From contig CAMLFV010000159.1 of NCBI GenBank assembly GCA_946479395.1, forward strand, positions 1-6,225: a DNA stretch of 6,225 nt, given 5' to 3'. Of this stretch, positions 5,468 to 6,225 are shown one piece after another (position 1 is the stretch's first letter; every line of letters starts with the position of its first letter). The position numbers were made by a program, and so were the translations under genes. This stretch comes from an uncultured Flavobacterium sp. GTDB taxonomy: Bacteria > Bacteroidota > Bacteroidia > Flavobacteriales > Flavobacteriaceae. The notes beneath the pieces are model-generated. The model ran no database searches. It was not told the origin of the DNA and saw nothing but the letters and a program-made list of their open reading frames with translations.

Positions 5468-6225
5468 TTACTCAACTTTTATGGTTTTGCCAGCGGTGTG
5501 TGCGGTGTGTGCTGGCGCATACATACTTTGAATGGTTGAAATACCGCTGGTAAAACTACCTTGGTTGTTCAATCGTACTTCATAATCAATTACATAACTA
5601 CCTTTTGATAGATAATCGATAAAAAAGTTTGTTGCAGCATCGCGTGTTGATTGGTAATAACGCAAATTGTTTTCGTATTTATAGCCCGAAAGTACATCAA
5701 CAGGTTCAAAAGTGGCAGCACGCATGTCTTTAATATGAATGAATTCCATATCTTTTTCGGCAGAAATTTCTAATCGAATAATTACTTTTTGTCCTAATTT
5801 AAGTTCGGTTTTATTTGAAATTTCCTCCAGCATTTTGTCGGAATTTTCAATATAAAATTTTCTTGAGATTTTCAAGATTCCGTTATTCGCATCTTTCACA
5901 GCATTAAAATCTTCGAAATATTGCCAGTAAATTCCGCCAAAAACAGGTTTTTCACTTTTGTTTTTTACTGATACTTTACCAAAATCATTCGTAATTTCAT
6001 TTGCTTTCCATTGATACGTTTGATAGCCCAAAACATCATCGGATTGATTTTCTGCGGTTTCATTAGTTTTTATAGTTCCATTTCCTACTGAAACAACCGC
6101 TTTGTCGGATTTTGCAATTTCGGTTGAATTTGATAACAACAGCGCATAAATTGCCGATGTTGTTGCTTTTGTGGTACCCCAGTCTTTATTTAATTTTTGG
6201 CTTAACAACCACGCATTTAATTTTT
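5468..6225 (-). CDS. Alpha-2-macroglobulin family protein, C-terminal part (5' end outside window)
   Basis: Large bacterial alpha-2-macroglobulins are envelope proteins thought to trap or inhibit foreign proteases; Bacteroidota versions are commonly near 1,900-2,000 residues. Here 251 complete C-terminal codons are visible and the frame is open to the right edge, so the TTG at 6208 is an internal Leu, not a start. The visible part begins with the end of the alpha/alpha thioester-type barrel: NAWLLSQKLNKDW, then TTKATTSAIYALLL. It continues through a beta domain with GGIYWQYFED, and ends with the hallmark C-terminal domain: GQKVIIRLEISAEKDMEF, IHIKDMRAATFEPVDVLSGY, RYYQSTRDAATNFFIDYLSK, and finally GISTIQSMYAPAHTAHTAG before the TAA at 5468-5470. 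This DxRAA.EPVD...YYQ..RDA..NFF pattern is strongly diagnostic. The thioester motif and any lipoprotein signal would be off the right edge. The HTAHTA near the end comes from a 9-base tandem duplication. Confidence 0.93.
   Translation of the reverse strand, partial: KLNAWLLSQKLNKDWGTTKATTSAIYALLLSNSTEIAKSDKAVVSVGNGTIKTNETAENQSDDVLGYQTYQWKANEITNDFGKVSVKNKSEKPVFGGIYWQYFEDFNAVKDANNGILKISRKFYIENSDKMLEEISNKTELKLGQKVIIRLEISAEKDMEFIHIKDMRAATFEPVDVLSGYKYENNLRYYQSTRDAATNFFIDYLSKGSYVIDYEVRLNNQGSFTSGISTIQSMYAPAHTAHTAGKTIKVE
5493..5510 (-). repeat. 9-bp tandem duplication inside the macroglobulin C-terminus
   Basis: GCGGTGTGT occurs twice in a row (plus-strand reading, 5493-5501 and 5502-5510). It is in frame and encodes the doubled tripeptide in APAHTAHTAG close to the C-terminal end. 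It adds three residues in a segment that is usually a surface loop in the family, so it is probably harmless. Confidence 0.85.

Noticed and set aside
5481..5531. 16-codon plus-strand open frame downstream of the rightward promoter-like motif
   Set aside because: It is very short, lies antisense to the conserved macroglobulin C-terminus, and its codons follow from the 9-bp duplication on the other strand.

Overview
The window looks like a chromosomal piece from a member of the Bacteroidota, most likely the family Flavobacteriaceae. The evidence is an AT-rich composition, weak or absent Shine-Dalgarno sequences, sites matching the Bacteroidota promoter consensus TTG-N17-TAnnTTTG, and protein sequences of flavobacterial type (uridine kinase, a DivIC/FtsB-like protein, a short MutA, MutB and a Bacteroidota-type alpha-2-macroglobulin). 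The genus is not determinable from this window alone.

Left part (1-4712, + strand). A co-directional run reads: 3' end of uridine kinase (udk), a small septum-formation initiator (DivIC/FtsB type), methylmalonyl-CoA mutase small subunit (mutA), a two-gene type II toxin-antitoxin-like cassette, and methylmalonyl-CoA mutase large subunit (mutB/scpA). No gap exceeds 54 bases, and the toxin start overlaps the antitoxin end by 11 bases, so this is probably one transcript. MutA and MutB together form the adenosylcobalamin-dependent enzyme that interconverts succinyl-CoA and (R)-methylmalonyl-CoA. MutB keeps the catalytic and B12-binding residues. MutA has lost the equivalent catalytic His and lacks a B12 domain. 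The most notable feature is that the toxin-antitoxin pair sits between two genes whose products form one heterodimer.

Middle (4713-4836). This convergent intergenic region holds a short palindromic element of the 'CTGA-CGAAGTCGAAG' kind, flanked by 8-bp direct repeats. After it comes a perfect 16-bp hairpin that can act as a terminator in both directions.

Right part (4835-6225, - strand). An unrecognised 187-aa cytoplasmic protein may be two degenerate OB-fold repeats (inference). Upstream of it on the same strand is the C-terminal part of a large alpha-2-macroglobulin family protein that runs off the right edge. The 69-base gap between them carries two back-to-back promoter-like motifs. The better match points rightward, antisense to the macroglobulin gene.

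No RNA genes, CRISPR arrays, transposases or phage genes were seen. Apart from the toxin-antitoxin cassette and the small palindromic element, this looks like ordinary core chromosome. I do not claim a new biological system here.
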